DNA of 64,000 nt, taken from the NCBI GenBank assembly GCA_036186865.1, contig AP025069.1:15629011-15693010 (forward strand), given 5' to 3'. This document shows, in pieces, positions 8,664-19,595 of this stretch. The position numbers and the translations under genes are program-made. Every line of letters begins with the position of its first letter. Positions within the stretch are counted from its first letter, which is position 1. Source of the DNA: Eustoma russellianum. Its lineage: Eukaryota; Streptophyta; Magnoliopsida; Gentianales; Gentianaceae. A model generated the notes under the pieces. The model did no database searches and had not been told where the DNA came from. It worked only from the letters and a program-made list of their open reading frames with translations.

Positions 8664-11050
8664 ATGGCTATTATATCTTCTTCTTCTTCTTCTGATTCTC
8701 AAAATGTTTCGAGGTCGGGTTCAAATTCTGTCGGTTTTGGAGGGAGAGACAGTGGCGACTCCCGCTCTCCCGTGAGGTCGAGTTCCAGTGAGGACAATCG
8801 TCCTCTTCGGAGGCTACGCCTTGCTAGTGCTCCCTCTGCGGCTGCCCTGGTGATGGAGGTGTCCCCTATTTCAACTTTCAAGGGGCCCGTCAGTGGCGGT
8901 GCAAGGTTCAGTGTGCAAACTGAAGGCCGCTGATCTTTCCCGCTTGTGTGAGTTTTACCAAATTGATAGGGATCTGTTTAATCCTACTCTTCCCCTTCCT
9001 CACCAATCTGCTTACAATCCGCCGGTGGGGTACGAGGCAGTTTATGAAGGATATTTCAAATCCGGCTTTCGCCTTCCTGCTCCGGAGCCTCTTTATCGAA
9101 TTCTTGAATTCTTCCATCTTAGGCTGCCCCAGATCATATGCCCAATGGACTGAAAGTAGTCCTTTGTTGCTTCCTTTACTTGAGGGCAGCTAGGACCCAT
9201 TTCAATCTTAGGACCTTTAGAGGGATGTTCATCTGTAAGTCCATAGAAAGTTGGTTTTACTTCAGTAGGAGGTTCCCCAACAAGGAGTATATCCATGCCA
9301 TAAACATCCCCACTTTTACCAAGAATTGAAAATATTGCTTTTTCTATATTAAGAAGGTAGGGCTGCCTGAAATTGAGCTCTGGAAGACCGGCATAGCAGA
9401 CAACCTGAGGCCGAGTAGCGAGTTCTGCGATGAGGCCCCTAGACTTTTGAGCTTGCCGGTGGCGATTGACTGGCGAAAAGTGGATGGGTCGGTCTTGGAG
9501 GCTGCCGATCTGGAGCATTTGGTACCTGGCCATCGCTTCCAGGACCTCAGCCAGGAGAACATAAAGATTGTTGAGGGTAGGTATTTTAGTTTTCTTGTTC
9601 TTCTGCCAGTTTTCATGTAAGTTGATTGTTTTGTTGGTGAAATGGCAGGAGCAATGGTGTCTGAGGCGATGGCACGAATGAGGGCCATGGCCTCGAAGAA
9701 GAGAGCCAGAACAGAGAGCCAATCCTCCTCGGACCAGGCTCCAGTTAGAGCCCCTACTTCTGGCACACAGGTCCCTCCTGTTGAGGTTGCCCCTGCTGCG
9801 GATGGTCCGTAGAAATCGATATAGGTACTGCTTTATCCATAAAGTGGGGCTGGGTTTGACCCATATTTCTCCTGCTGATAAGCACTTCATATTTTTGTTG
9901 CAGTTGAGGATTCAGCTGGTCTTGCTCAGGTTGATCCTCAGCCTCTGAATGCGGAAAGGGAAACTAATGCCCCCTAGCGTGGCTCTTCCTTCCTCTGTTG
10001 CAGTGGCTGAGGTGGCCCCACCCGTGGCTGAGCCTGAGGCAACCCCTGCAGAAGGGGGGAAGCCGAGGAACCTGCCCAGCAGAGGAACAAAGGCAAGGTC
10101 CCTCAAGCCGCTAAAGCTGAATCTTCTTTTGGGTAGTCCAGGCGATGTCGCAGGTTTATGACCTTTTATACCGACGAGACAGGCAGGGACCCTGCTGTGG
10201 CAAGAAAAGTATCAGAGATGTCAGTTCTGCCACGTGATTGGGAAACATTCGATCGTATGGATTGGACTGAAGCACTTAACACGTTCCTGAGCAACATGTT
10301 CATGGTGAGTTTTCTTACTCCTTCAGGTTTGTTACTCGCTTCATGTTTTTTACTGACTTGTGCAAATGTTGCAGTTCCGAGCTCAGGAGTACAATTTCTT
10401 TATGCGGACTGAAGAGATGCGAAAGATCGCCGTCAATGTGTGCGAGAAAAATACTGCGCTTCAGAAAGGCAATGAGAAGCTGATAGAGGGGGTGAAGCCC
10501 TTGCAATCCAGGCTTGAAGAGCTTGAGGCAGAGGTCGCCATATTAAGGTCTGAGGTGTCGACCATATCCTCTGAAAACTCTACTCTTAGAGAGGGGCAAG
10601 AGGAGTCTGATACCAGGCTGGCCACTTCCAACTCCAAGGTGGATGAGCTGTAGGGAGCCATTGCTGACATGGAGCAGGCGTCCACCAAGACTCAATCAGA
10701 ATTGGAGTTCTATCAGTAAGAGCTGGAGACTTGCCAGAAGAAGCAAAGATAAGACGAGGAGCAAGGTTGAGCTGACCCAGCAGCTCGTCCTTCAGGCTGA
10801 AAATATCAAGAAGGATGCTGTTGCTGAGTTCAGACAGTCGGAATACTTTATGGACAATCTTTTGTTCATGCAGAGTTCAGTGATGGTGGCCGGCAAGACT
10901 CAGGTAATTGACGTCTGATCAGAAGTCTTCCCTGTCTCTGGATAAGCAGCATCCACAAATCACCGAGCTCTACAACCCTGATGTTGAAAAGGAGTTTGAT
11001 ACTCGACTGGATCTATTCAAGGGGGAGCCGACCTTAGGGAGCTCTAAATA
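8664..11050 (+). pseudogene. Transposase_28-type protein gene (extra ORF), with introns, broken
   Basis: A Ser-rich N-terminus starts at the ATG at 8664 (MAIISSSSSSDSQNVS). After a frame change come FYQIDRDLFNP and GYFKSGFRLPAPEPL, with LRLPQ and PNGLK after another change near 9135. This is the signature of the plant domain PF04195 ('putative gypsy type transposon'). A conserved block ending AIDWRKVDGSVLEAADLEHL (9340-9575) follows. Three stretches have splice-like borders: 9577-9648, 9809-9903 and 10305-10374, each GT...AG with a pyrimidine- or T-rich end. The last exon (10375-10900) encodes a long heptad-rich coiled coil (LEELEAEVAILRSEVSTISS). Several frameshifts and stops break it. The protein's role in the element is not known. 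Confidence 0.65.
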
Positions 11051-12559
11051 GTTTAGGAAAAATCCTTTGTACTTGGCTTGACGATTTTTAATGAAAATTT
11101 TATAAGTATTGAACATCTTGGCTCTGGTGCCCCTGTGCTTTACTTTTCAGTGTATTTTCTGTTCTGCTCTTCCATTCAGAATTTTTTGCTAAGTAATCTC
11201 TGAACCAAGTTTCCAAACTTTTTGTTGCCGTGATTTGATGTCGGCTCTGCACTTGGCAGATTTTTCATGCTGCAACAGTTTTTAATAAAATGAACTAAAT
11301 CTACAAACTTTAAGTTTGGAACATACCTGTTACCCTGCTGGGTTGAGCCAACTTTTAGAGTAAGGATAAGGTCTGCCAAGCTGTCAAGCTGAGCTGACAA
11401 ACTTGATCTGTTTCAGCCGAGAGTAGGCTTAAATAAAATCTTAGAATTAATCTAAGGAAATTCCTTAGCTGCTACAAGGCATGCTATATCGCCGACCTCT
11501 GCTCGGCTACTCAGGCCTAGACAATAACTGACCCATTTTGCCTTGAGAGCTTTGAAGCTGAGAGCTTGTCTTCGATTAAGCCAGAGGCTATTGAGCCGAT
11601 TTGAGCTCATCTGGTCGAGGCTTCACTTGTTGCGGCCGAGATGAAATTGTATGGCCCAGATTTCTCTTGTAACGGCCGATTTAGACCCCTTAGAATCATA
11701 AGGCAGAGGAGTTAAGACCACTTGGGTCATTTTGCCGAGAAGTGAAACATGTCATATTCGAGGTTCCATTAAAACCATAAGACAGAGAACGATGGTGGCT
11801 ACTTAGGCCACCATACCGGAGGTGTGAAACCTGTCGCATCCGGTGGCTCCCTTAAAACCATAAGGCAGAGAGCAAATGGTTGAACTCCCAACGTGGGAAG
11901 GCATTTTTGTCCGAGCCGAGGCCCTCCTAACCCATAAGGCAGAGGCCTGGAGGAAATCAAGGTAAACCCTTGACAAGCCTTAAGACCGAGGCCCACCGTA
12001 AGGCGGATATACATGCCAAGGTGAACCCCTGACAAGCCTTAAGGCCGAGGTAAACCTTTACTGTTGTTGGGTGCAAAATATATCGTATCTCTAATCTCAT
12101 GAGCCACAAGAGAGAAGTCACAGAGATGGGAAAGTTTGTGTCCTGAGTCCTATCGTGAGCCATAAGGCAGAGATCGGCTAAGCGCGAATTTTGTTAGGCC
12201 CAAATTCTGTTATGAACCATAAAATGGACGTCAGGTAGGCACAGAACTTTTCTCGTAGTCTAGGTGAAACTTCTCATGAACCACAATGAAGGATCAATAA
12301 TTAAGCCTCCAACGCAGGCTAAATGCCAGATAGAATAGTAGGCCGGGCTGAGATGGGCCAAAAATCTGAACAAAGTGATTAGGGATCTCTATGCCCTGTT
12401 AGCCGAGATGCACCTTGCTTCATGTCTAGGAAGCTTATTTGCAATAGCAAATTTGGAATAAACATTGATAGATGAAACATTAGCTTTAAATAATGTACAA
12501 ATATGTACAAAAAGCTTTGGATACATGTGGGGGGAATTGGACTATGATCCACAGGGTTG
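11051..12559. repeat. Non-coding region with CATAAGGCAGAG and GCCGAG motifs
   Basis: CATAAGGCAGAG or a close variant recurs at about 11698, 11768, 11858, 11934 and 12161, spaced 70-230 bases. AAGCCTTAAG(G/A)CCGAGG is repeated at about 11977 and 12035. The GCCGAG motif of 7.2-8.3 kb recurs here. No pol sequence is seen, though pol would be expected between the gag and the Transposase_28 gene. Short frames have no domains. Confidence 0.5.
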
Positions 12560-13363
12560 ACGACCTTCGCCTTCAGGTCAACCTTATCAGTTCAGAACTC
12601 TGCCGCATCTGGCCAGCCATATCTGGGTCTTCATCTTCAAGTAGCCGGCGTCTATGATCTGGTCGGCACCTTTCATCAGGAAGAGGCTGAGTGAAGTCCA
12701 ACCTGTTGTGCAGCTTTGACATGGGGTTGTAGTAGTGCTGTAGATAACCTAGTTCAATTAGGAGCTCAATTTCTTGGGTGAGCTGTCTACAGTCCTCTGT
12801 ATCATGCCCAATATCATGATGGAAGAGGCAGTATAACCGGGGATCCTTTTATGGATGGGTCCTCACAAGGGCTTGTGATCCCTTGTTAGGACTTCCTTCC
12901 TCATATCGGATAGAATATGGGCCTTGGAGGCCAACAGAGGCACCCTTTCCTTGTCTCGGTCGCCTAGCCTCTGATGAGCAGTGCGTTTTTCATGCAGTGG
13001 GGCTCTGGCCTCCTTGTCAACTTCTCTGCCATGTCTGAGTGGCAGCAACGCTTTCCGTGTGCGTTTCAAATGATAGTCCAGAGCTTCCAGTGGCTCGGAC
13101 ATAATGTGCTGGCGGCTAGCTCGCTGACCTGAGCGTCTAGCCTCGGCCATGAACTCACCATGAGGTTCTGGATAGTATTAGGGGCGAGCTGGAGAATACT
13201 CCATGAGCTCTCTTCTCTGATCGGAGTAACTGGGATGGACTTCACTGGGTCTAGCAACAGGCGCTTTTCCCTTCATTTCTCTCACCACCACCTGGAACAC
13301 ACTGGGATTTTGGTCTACATATTGAATAGCCCTCCTATGTTCCTCATAGCTAAAGTCAATGAA
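12560..13363 (-). pseudogene. Gypsy gag relic (Tat-like), 3' part
   Basis: On the - strand, FIDFSYEEHRRAIQYVDQN and VFQVVVREMKG (about 13360-13265) match DVFQDVVEQIKD and KEHIRAISYVAQN at 22.0 kb. Next comes a basic stretch (about 13150-12863) ending HILSDMRKEVLTRDHKPL, then YCLFHHDIGHDTEDCRQL at about 12840-12785, followed by an LIELGYLQHYY segment. The FHxDxGHDTEDC motif with its Cys/His spacing is the atypical zinc-knuckle region of this gag type. One frameshift sits near 12850 and a stop near 13178. The N-terminal capsid part is lost: the Tekay-like LTR starts at 13364, inside the gene. Confidence 0.65.
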
Positions 13364-13949
13364 TGTTATGCCCCGCACCCTCCGGAACGTAATTAAATGA
13401 GAGAAAGAATCTTAAGAAATTAATACCCAAATTGATTTCAATTGATTATGGATTAAATATTAGAATTTAAGAATTAAAGAAAAAGGATTCAATTAAAATA
13501 CAATTTAGGAATTCCAGTTTTGCCCTTTCCCATAACAAAACTGACAGAGCGTCAGTTTTTCCCATTATCTCTCAGAAACCGTCGACTTCCCCCCCTCCCA
13601 AGCCCTAGCCGATTCTCTAACAGCGTAGAAGAGGAAGTCAGCCTCCGGGAACCAACCAATCTCTGTTCGTTGTTCAATCCAATTTTTAATAATCAAAGGC
13701 AAGTAATCATCTTATAAGTTCCTACGATTTGTGAAGAAAAAGGACCTACTTTTATATCAAATTGGATCACCATGCAGTATTCTACCCTTGTTTATCATTT
13801 TGTGAATTCTGTGCAATTCCTGTGTTTTGGTTTTGATGTTTTGGCCATCGTATGTTGAAAATCTGGATGATGTTGATGAATATATGGATTCCTGCAAATC
13901 CCTACCCCCTTGAATCTGTTTTGCTGTGATTTCATTGTTGTGTAGGGTT

Positions 13950-16621
13950 ATATATATACATATATATTTTCAGATTTTTTTGAAAAAAGCACATACACAT
14001 GTATTCCAACGTACTACCGACACGTTATATATTTTACGTACACACGTTAACGTCACGCCACCATACTTAACTCATATTTATGAGTATATTCAGGTCTTAT
14101 ATCATATGATATAAGTCATGGTGATGACAAATTAAATACGACACGTTAAAAGGTTCTAAACCGAAAATTGTCGTATTGGGCGAATACCGAAACTTCGTCA
14201 ACGTGTCACGTACTTGCCATAAATAGATGGCCAGCCCCTACACCTCAAAAATCATTATTAATTTTGTGGCTATGATGATATTTTCAGTCATAAAATCATT
14301 CCATGTTGGCACACACAAATCTCCCCACATTAAGGCCAAATTGTGGAGATTCCAATTTTAATTTTGTCACATGTTAATGGCGCCACTTTATATCAGCCAA
14401 GTGCTGAGAATTAAAGTTTATATTATATATATTATGTGTAACATAATATATATAACATGTGCAAAAAGTTGGAATTTAATTAGAGAAAAATCAGGTAATC
14501 GATAAATATCGAAAATTCGGTTTTCTACGTACACAATACATGGAACATTTTTGGCACATCATACGACACGTATCTAGACATTTTTTAGATATGTCATACA
14601 TCTTAAAGTGTTCTAGAAAATTAAATTAAGGGCTGATTGGAATATAACATGTGTGTATTATTAAATGTGCACTATTTTACAAAGTTAGCAAAAATGAAAT
14701 TCAGCACATGCATATACATGTATACACGCCTAATACAGCTGAGATGGAGCATATGTGGAGCCTTGTTGGCATATTGATTGGTCAAGAATTAATCATACAA
14801 TGTTGGTGATTTAAAGAAAGAAGCTACAAATGGTAAGGTTTCAAACTTTGTCTCATTTGAAACACATGCTGAAAATTTCAGCTTGTGAATACTAGGCTGG
14901 CCGAATTTCTCCATAAATTAGGCTATATTTTGTGTCTTGAATTATGTGGATAATTGGAAGAAGAAATGGAAGAAATTTGAATGAAATAGAAAGCCATAAA
15001 TTGTGATATCTTGAATATCACACATGCTGAAATTTTTCAGCATGTGTAGAATGTACCTTGGCCGATTTTATGGCCATATTGATGTCCACATTTCATTTCC
15101 AATTTGATAAGAATATTTGCTACCAATTGGTGATTTATTTTAAAAAGAAAAATCAAAGAAAAATGGAAATAATTTGAATTAAAGAGCCATGTATCACATG
15201 CTGAAATTTCAGCATGTTAACCACTCTTAATGGCCGAATTTTTTCCCTTAATGTGAACAAATATTATCTTGCTTACTTCATGTGACAATCTTGTGGATTA
15301 TGGAAATTATTCTATGTTGATTTTGACACATGTTTTTAGTGAAATATTCAGATTTTCCAAGTCATCAAATGATGACAACATTCAACCAATCTTGAAGTGC
15401 CAAGTAAGCAAAGGTTAATGATCATCCAATGAGAAGGTGCCAAGTAAACAAGATCATGTCACATTGATGTCATACATTCTTCCAAGGACTTAGAAGATAA
15501 TTTTCAAGAGGGGAAGGAACCTATAGGTGGACGGCATTCAAGCTTAAAAGGAAAGAAGATGAGCAAAAACAAAAGACAAGAAGAAGTATTACAATCTTGA
15601 GATCAAAAATGCCTAGCCTTCTCTTCTTCTACATTCTCTTTCTTTCTTCTTCTTGAAATCCTATTGTACTTATATTCTGATTCTTGAATAGGATTGTAAC
15701 ATACCACCACATACTCTATATCTTTGTAAAAGATTGATCAAGGTGTGATCAATCTTCATTCTTGCAAGGTGGTGGTGTTCGTGCGAATTGTATTCATCGT
15801 ACAAGGTTTGTAAAGGGTTGGAGTTAGTGTGTAACTCCATCAACCCTGTGGTAAGGTGTATTGCGTGTGTTTGACTAGTGTGAACCGAGAAAGGTGTTCC
15901 TCAAAGATTGGAGTAGGTTGTTTATAACCGACTAGTACAAAATTCTCGGTGTCATTTACTTTCAGCACTTATATTCTGTTTCTGCACTGTTTACTCTTTT
16001 TGTTTACGTTCGTAAAAATAGTAAATGATTTTCAAAAATCACGAAAATTTTCAGAAACATAGCCACACGTCTTAGGGTTAATTTGGCACAAATTTCAACC
16101 CTTTTGGATAAGTATAAGTCACTCAAACATCCAACGTTCTGAGACTAATGCAGTCTGATTTTCAGGCTTGTAAAGGTTGAGACTTTGAGTGTATTTGACT
16201 AACTTCCCGAAAGCATTTTTTAAAATTGTTTCAACCCATTAAAATAAAACATATAAGGGGTTAGTGGTCAAAATTTCAGAGCAATTGGAGTTGAGAACAA
16301 AAAGGAATAATTTTTTCAAAACAGTCTACCGTTTCTGGCAGATTCGCGCAATCTGACCACCAACGATTTTTGAAGGGGTTAAAGGTTGAATTTAAATTTG
16401 AAATTTTTAGGAGACCCTCATAACATCTGAGGCTAAGTTCTCTCAAAATGTCAGAATTTTTGGAGACCTATAACCTAGTTTTAAAAATGTTTTAAAACTG
16501 GTCCTGAAAACAGAATCTGTTTTCAGAAGTTAAGTTGGTTAGTTTTAAACAAATTTTAAAAACCACACTTTCCGCACCAACTATTCAACCCCCCTTCTAG
16601 TGGTGCCTTGAAGATCCTACA
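13950..16621 (+). mobile_element. Copia (Sirevirus-like) solo LTR, 5' end unclear
   Basis: Collinear with the LTRs at 57374-60042 and 62279-64000, in opposite orientation. Matches include TACCGACACGTTA near 14016, GAGTATATTCAGGTCTTATA near 14083, the 'AACTCCATCAACCCTGTGGTAAGGTG' region near 15830 (in shorter pieces) and the end AGTGGTGCCTTGAAGATCCTACA at 16621. No internal region adjoins it. The start (TGTTGAG in the other copies) could not be located; homology fades at about 13950, so the copy is 5'-truncated or diverged there. It is longer in the middle than its relatives owing to a tandem expansion (14866-15240). Confidence 0.7.
14866..15240 (+). repeat. Tandem expansion of a palindrome-bearing unit in the Copia LTR
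   Basis: The palindrome GCTGAAATTTCAGC, flanked by CACAT/ATGTG, occurs in three versions at about 14866, 15025 and 15192, about 160-167 bases apart. Following sequence is partly shared too (GGCCGAATTT / GGCCGATTTT / GGCCGAATTT). The LTR copies at 58.77 and 63.67 kb have this palindrome once. Confidence 0.65.
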
Positions 16622-16832
16622 GAAAGGTGAGGCCTTTGAGTTTGTAGGGTTGAGATCCTCGAGTTCTAGGCTTGAATCTTTGTTGCGCATGTGTATAGGG
16701 TTCAATTTGTAGTTTAAGCATGAGAGATAGCAGGAATTAGGCATGGAATGATTGGGATGGAGTTTGGGAACAAGTGGAATTTTGGTTTTACAGTTTCTGC
16801 AGAAGTCGCAAAGTTTCCTTTCTGGAATCGCA

Positions 16833-17071
16833 GACATCGATCGATCGATGTCATCAAATGATGTACATCGATCGATCTATGTAGGGTTAAGGAGAGACTG
16901 ATGTAAGACAGAAACTTTCTGATGGACTTTGATCGATCGAAGTTAGGGTATGAAGTCACTTCGATCGATCGATGTAGGCTGGGGGATCGACTGATGTGAG
17001 ACAGAAACTTTCTGATGGACTTCGATCGATCGATGTCAAGGTATGATGTGACATCGATCAATCGATGTAGG
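16833..17071. repeat. Cluster of CGATCGATCG palindromes in two approx. 110-bp units
   Basis: Six palindromic sites: GACATCGATCGATCGATGTC (16833-16852, perfect), TACATCGATCGATCTATGTA (16863), CTTTGATCGATCGAAG (about 16927), CACTTCGATCGATCGATGTA (about 16958), CTTCGATCGATCGATGTC (about 17020) and GACATCGATCAATCGATGTA (about 17050). Between them GACAGAAACTTTCTGATGGA is repeated exactly (about 16909 and 17001). The four distal sites therefore belong to a tandem duplication. Confidence 0.8.
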
Positions 17072-17488
17072 GTTTGATGTCAACCGGTTTTGTGGGAAGA
17101 ATATAAGAGAGAAAGGGAAGCCAGAGGACCAATTGGGTGACCCTAGAGACTTCTTAGGACCTGATTAAGGTTAGTGTAAGTCTTGGAAACGTGTCTTAAT
17201 ATGGTGAATCAACGGTGAGGACTTTGTGAGGTATTTTGAAATGGACTTTAGTGTGAGTGATCTAAGTGGTTAAGAGTGAATGCTTGAGGCATCGATAAGG
17301 TTCAAATGGAGCGTGTGAATGTGTCTACTTCATCCCTTGTATGCCCAGTATGAATGTTTATGTGAGGTAGACCTGAGCATGTAGTGATACGCTTGAATTT
17401 GTGAATGAGATGAGCCTCGAGTGATTGAATGATATGTTGGATGTGCATATTTGCATCATGGCACTTGCATTTGCATTATGTTTTGATA

Positions 17489-17710
17489 AGAGCTGTGCTT
17501 TGGTACAGGGTATAAAGTTTTACGAAATGAGCTGTGCTGTGTTACAGGGTATAAAGACAAGTTGTAACCATCACAGGGTATAAAGTGAGCTGTAATGTGA
17601 CACATGGTATAAAGACAAGCTGTGGAACATTACAGGGTATAAAGTAAAGCTGTGATGTGTCACAGGGCATAAAGACAAGCTGTGGCCCATCATAGGGTAT
17701 AAAGTTATGT
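17489..17710 (+). repeat. 29-39-bp tandem array (ACAGGGTATAAAG), 7 copies
   Basis: GGGTATAAAG or a one-base variant ends each unit at about 17517, 17556, 17585, 17614, 17643, 17674 and 17704. The unit reads roughly AGCTGTG..CATCACAGGGTATAAAG. Each unit contains a TATAAAG core, which is TATA-box-like; with seven in a row they are not convincing promoters. The array lies inside the LTR. Confidence 0.85.
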
Positions 17711-18389
17711 GACCGGACTATGTGACATGCATTGCATTGTTTTGAAAAGCATTGCATAAGCATTTGTGACTGTGTAGTGTAGAGCATGATTTGAATTGGC
17801 ATGCATCATATGTTTCGTTCCTGTATGGTTGATACGTAAGTGATTCGTTGTTACTTGTGTGTTATCTGTTCTTTCTTTTATTATGCAAGTAAATTCGAAC
17901 TTTTGAATAACTCAGGACATATGCCCCTATTCCCCTTGGTGTTACTATCCACTCATGTCTTGCCATATGATGATCCCATATGTCTTATAAGCGGGTTACT
18001 TGCTAGCGTTTTTCGCTAAGGGTTTTACCATGTTGTTTTACAGATGAGCCCGAGTATGATATGATCTTTATTGAGGACAATGGCGAGTGGGCTGAGTGGG
18101 GTGCTTAGAGCCTATATTGAGAATTGTCCTAGACTGCTATTGGTTATTTCAACCTTCTTTCATCCATTTGAGGAATTAGATGGCTGCGTCCATAAACAGT
18201 TTTATTTACTTATGCTTTTTGGAATACAGATTTGATTGATTTAGAATTTTAATTTGCGTGTGTTCTGCACTTATTTCTCTTACGTCAACGATGATGCGTA
18301 TGTGAGAGTAATGACGTCTGGTAGTCCTCTTAGTAGGCTACGACGGGTGCACCGGTTCAGGTCCGCTGTCTGAGCCGGGGCGTTACAGG

Positions 18390-18401
18390 TGGTATCAGAG
18401 C
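18390..18401 (+). promoter_or_regulatory. Primer binding site, initiator tRNA-Met type
   Basis: TGGTATCAGAGC starts three bases after the LTR end at 18387. This is the standard complement to the 3' end of plant initiator tRNA-Met, used to prime minus-strand synthesis. It proves that the preceding LTR is a 5' LTR. Confidence 0.9.
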
Positions 18402-18672
18402 TTAGGCTTCAAATCTACCTCGGAAACCTAGGTTATGTCATATAGAGTCTTAAGCTATGATTTTGACCTTAAGTTGATCCACAGGCCTAAGTATTTGACT
18501 TAGTTATAAGATGAATTGGGTTGGGTGTGTGCGAGTGCGATATAAAATTTGGCTAATGACTATATGATTATACTTCTTAACGTATGCAAGTTCCGTTCCG
18601 TACAACACATATGAGCCTTTAGTACTGTCTTTTGAATTACTGGACGCTGATAAGTACTGATCTTGCAGAAAG

Positions 18673-19570
18673 ATACCTCCTAGAAGAGAAAACCCTGGAA
18701 ATGGTGGGAACGCGAATGAAAACCCACAGCCACCACAGATGGTAATGCCCTAGGCGTTGATGGATGCGCTGGCGGTGATTGCCCAAGGAGTTGCTCAGCA
18801 GCAGCAGCCACCTCCTCCTCCACCACCGCCTCAGCATGGTATACGGTATTATATTAGGGAAATGTGGAAGATGCATGCCCCCACCTTAAAGGGGCCACTG
18901 ATCCAGAGGTGGATGAGTTTTGGTTGGACGAAGTAGAAAAGTGCTTTAGGCTAGTGCAAGTGCCTGAAGAACATAAGGTGGATGTGGCCACGCCCTTGCT
19001 AAGTGGTAGAGCAAATGCCTGGTGGAATGGCATCCTTCCAAAGATGCTCCTCCTATTTTGTGGAGACAATTCATTGAGGCTTATAAGGACTATTACGTAC
19101 CTGAGACTGCGATACTAGAGAAGATGAGGCAGTTTGATAAGCTGGAGCAAGACAGGATGTCTATCTCTGATTACGCTGATAGTTTCCACGCCTTGGGAAA
19201 ATTCACGCCCATGGTATTGGAAAATAACAGGATAAAGATGCTCAAGTTCGAGTAAGGTTTGAACCCCCGAATTCGGATAGCTATAGCAGGATCCAGCTTA
19301 AAGACCTTTGCTGAGATGTTGGATGCCTGTTATCGGGTGGAGAGCGACATGCGTAGGTCTCAGTCTAGAGAGGCTTGTGAAGACACGGGGATGTTTCAAG
19401 TGTGGCAAGACCGACCACAGGATAAAGGATTGTCCCGAGTGGAAGCAGAGGCCACAGGGAGACTCGGGGCCACAGCAACCACAGAGAGCTAGGCCCAAAA
19501 CCAATGCCCAAGTCCATGTCATGACGGATGCCGGGGTGCAGGAGAACACCGACGTCGTAACATGTATGAC
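18673..19570 (+). pseudogene. Gypsy gag (Tekay-like), broken
   Basis: The expected start reads ATA CCT CCT AGA AGA (IPPRRENPGNGG), where relatives have ATG, so the start codon is lost by a single change. A Gln/Pro-rich linker follows. The capsid domain reads WLDEVEKCFRLVQVPEEHKV and LSGRANAWWNGI, then after a frame change WRQFIEAYKDYYVPETA and a KMRQFDKLEQDRMSISDYAD segment. The zinc knuckle CFKCGKTDHRIKDC (about 19393-19434, CX2CX4HX4C) lies in a third frame. In-frame stops are at about 18751 and 19255. The product would be the nucleocapsid/capsid precursor; no functional protein is expected. Confidence 0.8.
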
Positions 19571-19595
19571 TTAAGTTGAATTTTAGTCGTTTAAG

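Larger units (their letters stand above)
7235..13363 (-). mobile_element. Decayed Gypsy (Tat-like) element with an extra Transposase_28 ORF
   Basis: Orientation is taken from the gag relic (- strand, 13363 down to 12560). Read that way the order is gag, a pol-free stretch, a gene in the opposite orientation (8664-11050, + strand), then non-coding sequence carrying CTTGAGCGTCGAAGG near 7378-7392 (- strand). Extra genes between the pol position and the 3' LTR, some antisense, are known in the Tat group of plant Gypsy elements. No protease, RT or integrase remains. The Tekay-like LTR beginning at 13364 cuts the gag at its 5' side. The left boundary is uncertain and no LTR pair could be aligned. 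Confidence 0.45.
13364..18387 (+). repeat. 5' LTR of the Tekay-like element
   Basis: Starts TGTTATGCCCCGCACCC at 13364 and ends CCGGGGCGTTACA at 18387. The ends are near inverted copies of each other (TGTTATGCCCCG against TGTAACGCCCCG). The 3' third carries TTACTTGCTAGCG (17994) and GGCTACGACGGGTGCAC (about 18336), the shared signature of four LTR relics in the window. The middle, 13.95-16.62 kb, is foreign (Copia LTR). Two tandem structures lie in the 3' part (16833-17071 and 17489-17710). Confidence 0.75.

Noticed and set aside
9093..9890. 265-codon open frame on the - strand
   Set aside because: It is the complement of the Transposase_28 exons. The + strand shows conserved domain motifs and splice-like borders; the - strand shows no known domain.
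17508..17704. Seven TATAAAG cores as promoters
   Set aside because: They are copies of one tandem unit; without transcript data there is no reason to call any of them a start site.
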